A stretch of DNA of 64,000 bases, taken from positions 1 to 64,000 of the forward strand of contig CP098528.1 of the NCBI GenBank assembly GCA_030440445.1, written 5' to 3'. The translations under genes were made by a program, and so were the position numbers. Below the pieces are notes generated by a model that made no database searches, was not told where the DNA came from, and saw only the letters and a program-made list of their open reading frames with translations. The DNA is from Halomonas sp. KG2 (GTDB lineage Bacteria; Pseudomonadota; Gammaproteobacteria; Pseudomonadales; Halomonadaceae). Positions 63,358-64,000 of the stretch are shown in pieces; the first letter of the stretch is position 1; each line of letters starts with the position of its first letter.

Positions 63358-64000
63358 ATGAGCAGTCAAGAGCACCCGCTAGGTATTAGCTTTGAATTCT
63401 TTCCGCCCAGTACCGATGCAGGAAGAGAGAAGTTAATGCACGTGCGCGATGAACTGGCCGCTCGACAACCGCGCTTTTTCTCGGTCACTTATGGTGCTGG
63501 TGGTTCCACCCAAGCACGCACACGCGATATTGTGCGCACCGTTAGCCAGAGCGGCATTACGACCGCGCCACACCTTTCCTGCATTGGCAGTGAAAAAGCG
63601 CAACTGCGCGACCTGCTAGCGCAGTATCGTGAAGAGGGCGTCGACAGTTTAGTGGCGTTACGTGGTGACATGCCATCGGGCATGGGAAGCATTGGTGAGT
63701 TGCGCTACGCCAACGAACTGGTTGAGTTTATTCGCGAGGAAACCGGTGACCATTTTGATATTGCGGTGGCTGCCTATCCTGAATCTCATCCACAGGCACC
63801 CAACCTCGACAAGGATGTGGAAAACTTTGCTCGTAAAATGAAGGCTGGCGCCAACATGGCCATCACCCAGTACTTTTTTACCGCGGATGCCTACTTCCAT
63901 TTTGTTGAAAAAGCCCGGGCATTAGGTGTCGAACAGCCGATTATTCCTGGCATTATGCCGATTACTAACTACACCAAATTGGCGCGTTTTTCAGACGCCT
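63358..64000 (+). CDS. metF: Methylenetetrahydrofolate reductase, 5' part (cut by window end)
   Basis: FAD enzyme reducing 5,10-methylene-THF to 5-methyl-THF for methionine synthesis. The first 214 codons are present. They have GISFEFFPPSTDAGREKL, FFSVTYGAGGSTQARTRDIV, VALRGDMPSG, VAAYPESHPQAPNLD and ITQYFFTADAYFHFVE. GAGGAAG precedes ATG 63358 by 5 bases. No stop is reached before 64000. With metK upstream it points to a local methyl-cycle cluster; ahcY is not seen. Confidence 0.94.
   Translation, partial: MSSQEHPLGISFEFFPPSTDAGREKLMHVRDELAARQPRFFSVTYGAGGSTQARTRDIVRTVSQSGITTAPHLSCIGSEKAQLRDLLAQYREEGVDSLVALRGDMPSGMGSIGELRYANELVEFIREETGDHFDIAVAAYPESHPQAPNLDKDVENFARKMKAGANMAITQYFFTADAYFHFVEKARALGVEQPIIPGIMPITNYTKLARFSDA

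Overview
The window looks like the replication-origin-proximal part of a gammaproteobacterial chromosome, most likely a halomonad (Halomonas/Vreelandella group). It opens exactly on the GTG start of dnaA and continues dnaN-recF-gyrB. Gene order then mixes Pseudomonas-like (gyrB-gmhB-glyS-glyQ) and Enterobacteria-like blocks (zapA-ssrS-fau, ygfB-pepP-ubiH-ubiI, epd-pgk-fba, gpmI-envC, yibN-secB). The halomonad assignment is my recognition of the 16S and protein sequences, not a database result. No transcription regulator gene, tRNA gene, transposase or CRISPR array is visible.

Layout: 1-7.1 kb, replication genes with four exact parS centromere sites (two inside recF) and gmhB. 7.2-10.3 kb, glyQ-glyS. 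10.4-21.5 kb, an LPS inner-core cluster (hldD, waaF, OpgB/MdoB-like enzyme, GT2, GT4 and GT9 glycosyltransferases, kdkA, a second GT9, hldE, waaA); the GT2-GT4-GT9 part is AT-rich and looks acquired. 21.5-25.5 kb, rpiA, ilvA, a promoter-driven 32-residue membrane ORF, fau, 6S RNA and zapA. 25.6-30.2 kb, ygfB-pepP-ubiH-ubiI (proline peptidase and ubiquinone hydroxylases). 30.2-34.3 kb, gpmI-envC-ctp on the minus strand. 34.5-39.4 kb, a rhodanese, secB, rsmE, a CvfB-like protein, gshB, yqgE and ruvX, facing pyrB. 40.4-46.1 kb, a complete 16S-23S-5S operon without spacer tRNAs, with two candidate promoters, two boxA elements and paired processing stems. 46.1-46.7 kb, a gene-free stretch with a REP-like inverted pair and a second copy of the 5S tail plus terminator. 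46.7-52.3 kb, a methyltransferase, dgt, a NERD membrane protein, a SUI1 factor, a HAD phosphatase and a small acidic secreted protein. 52.4-58.9 kb, a minus-strand central-carbon run tkt-lrgA-lrgB-epd-pgk-fba. 59.2-64 kb, metK, ligB, an AEC transporter and the 5' part of metF, cut by the window end.

How it fits together: the region is mostly housekeeping. The striking non-genic layer is chromosome architecture. It has a parS cluster at 3.1-7.1 kb, and at 19-36.5 kb six near-perfect copies of a 12-bp palindrome matching the SlmA nucleoid-occlusion site (GTGAGTACTCAC type), three of them inside LPS genes. Together these would mark the origin domain for ParB-mediated segregation and SlmA-mediated blocking of FtsZ. 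zapA and envC, also division-related, lie in the same window.
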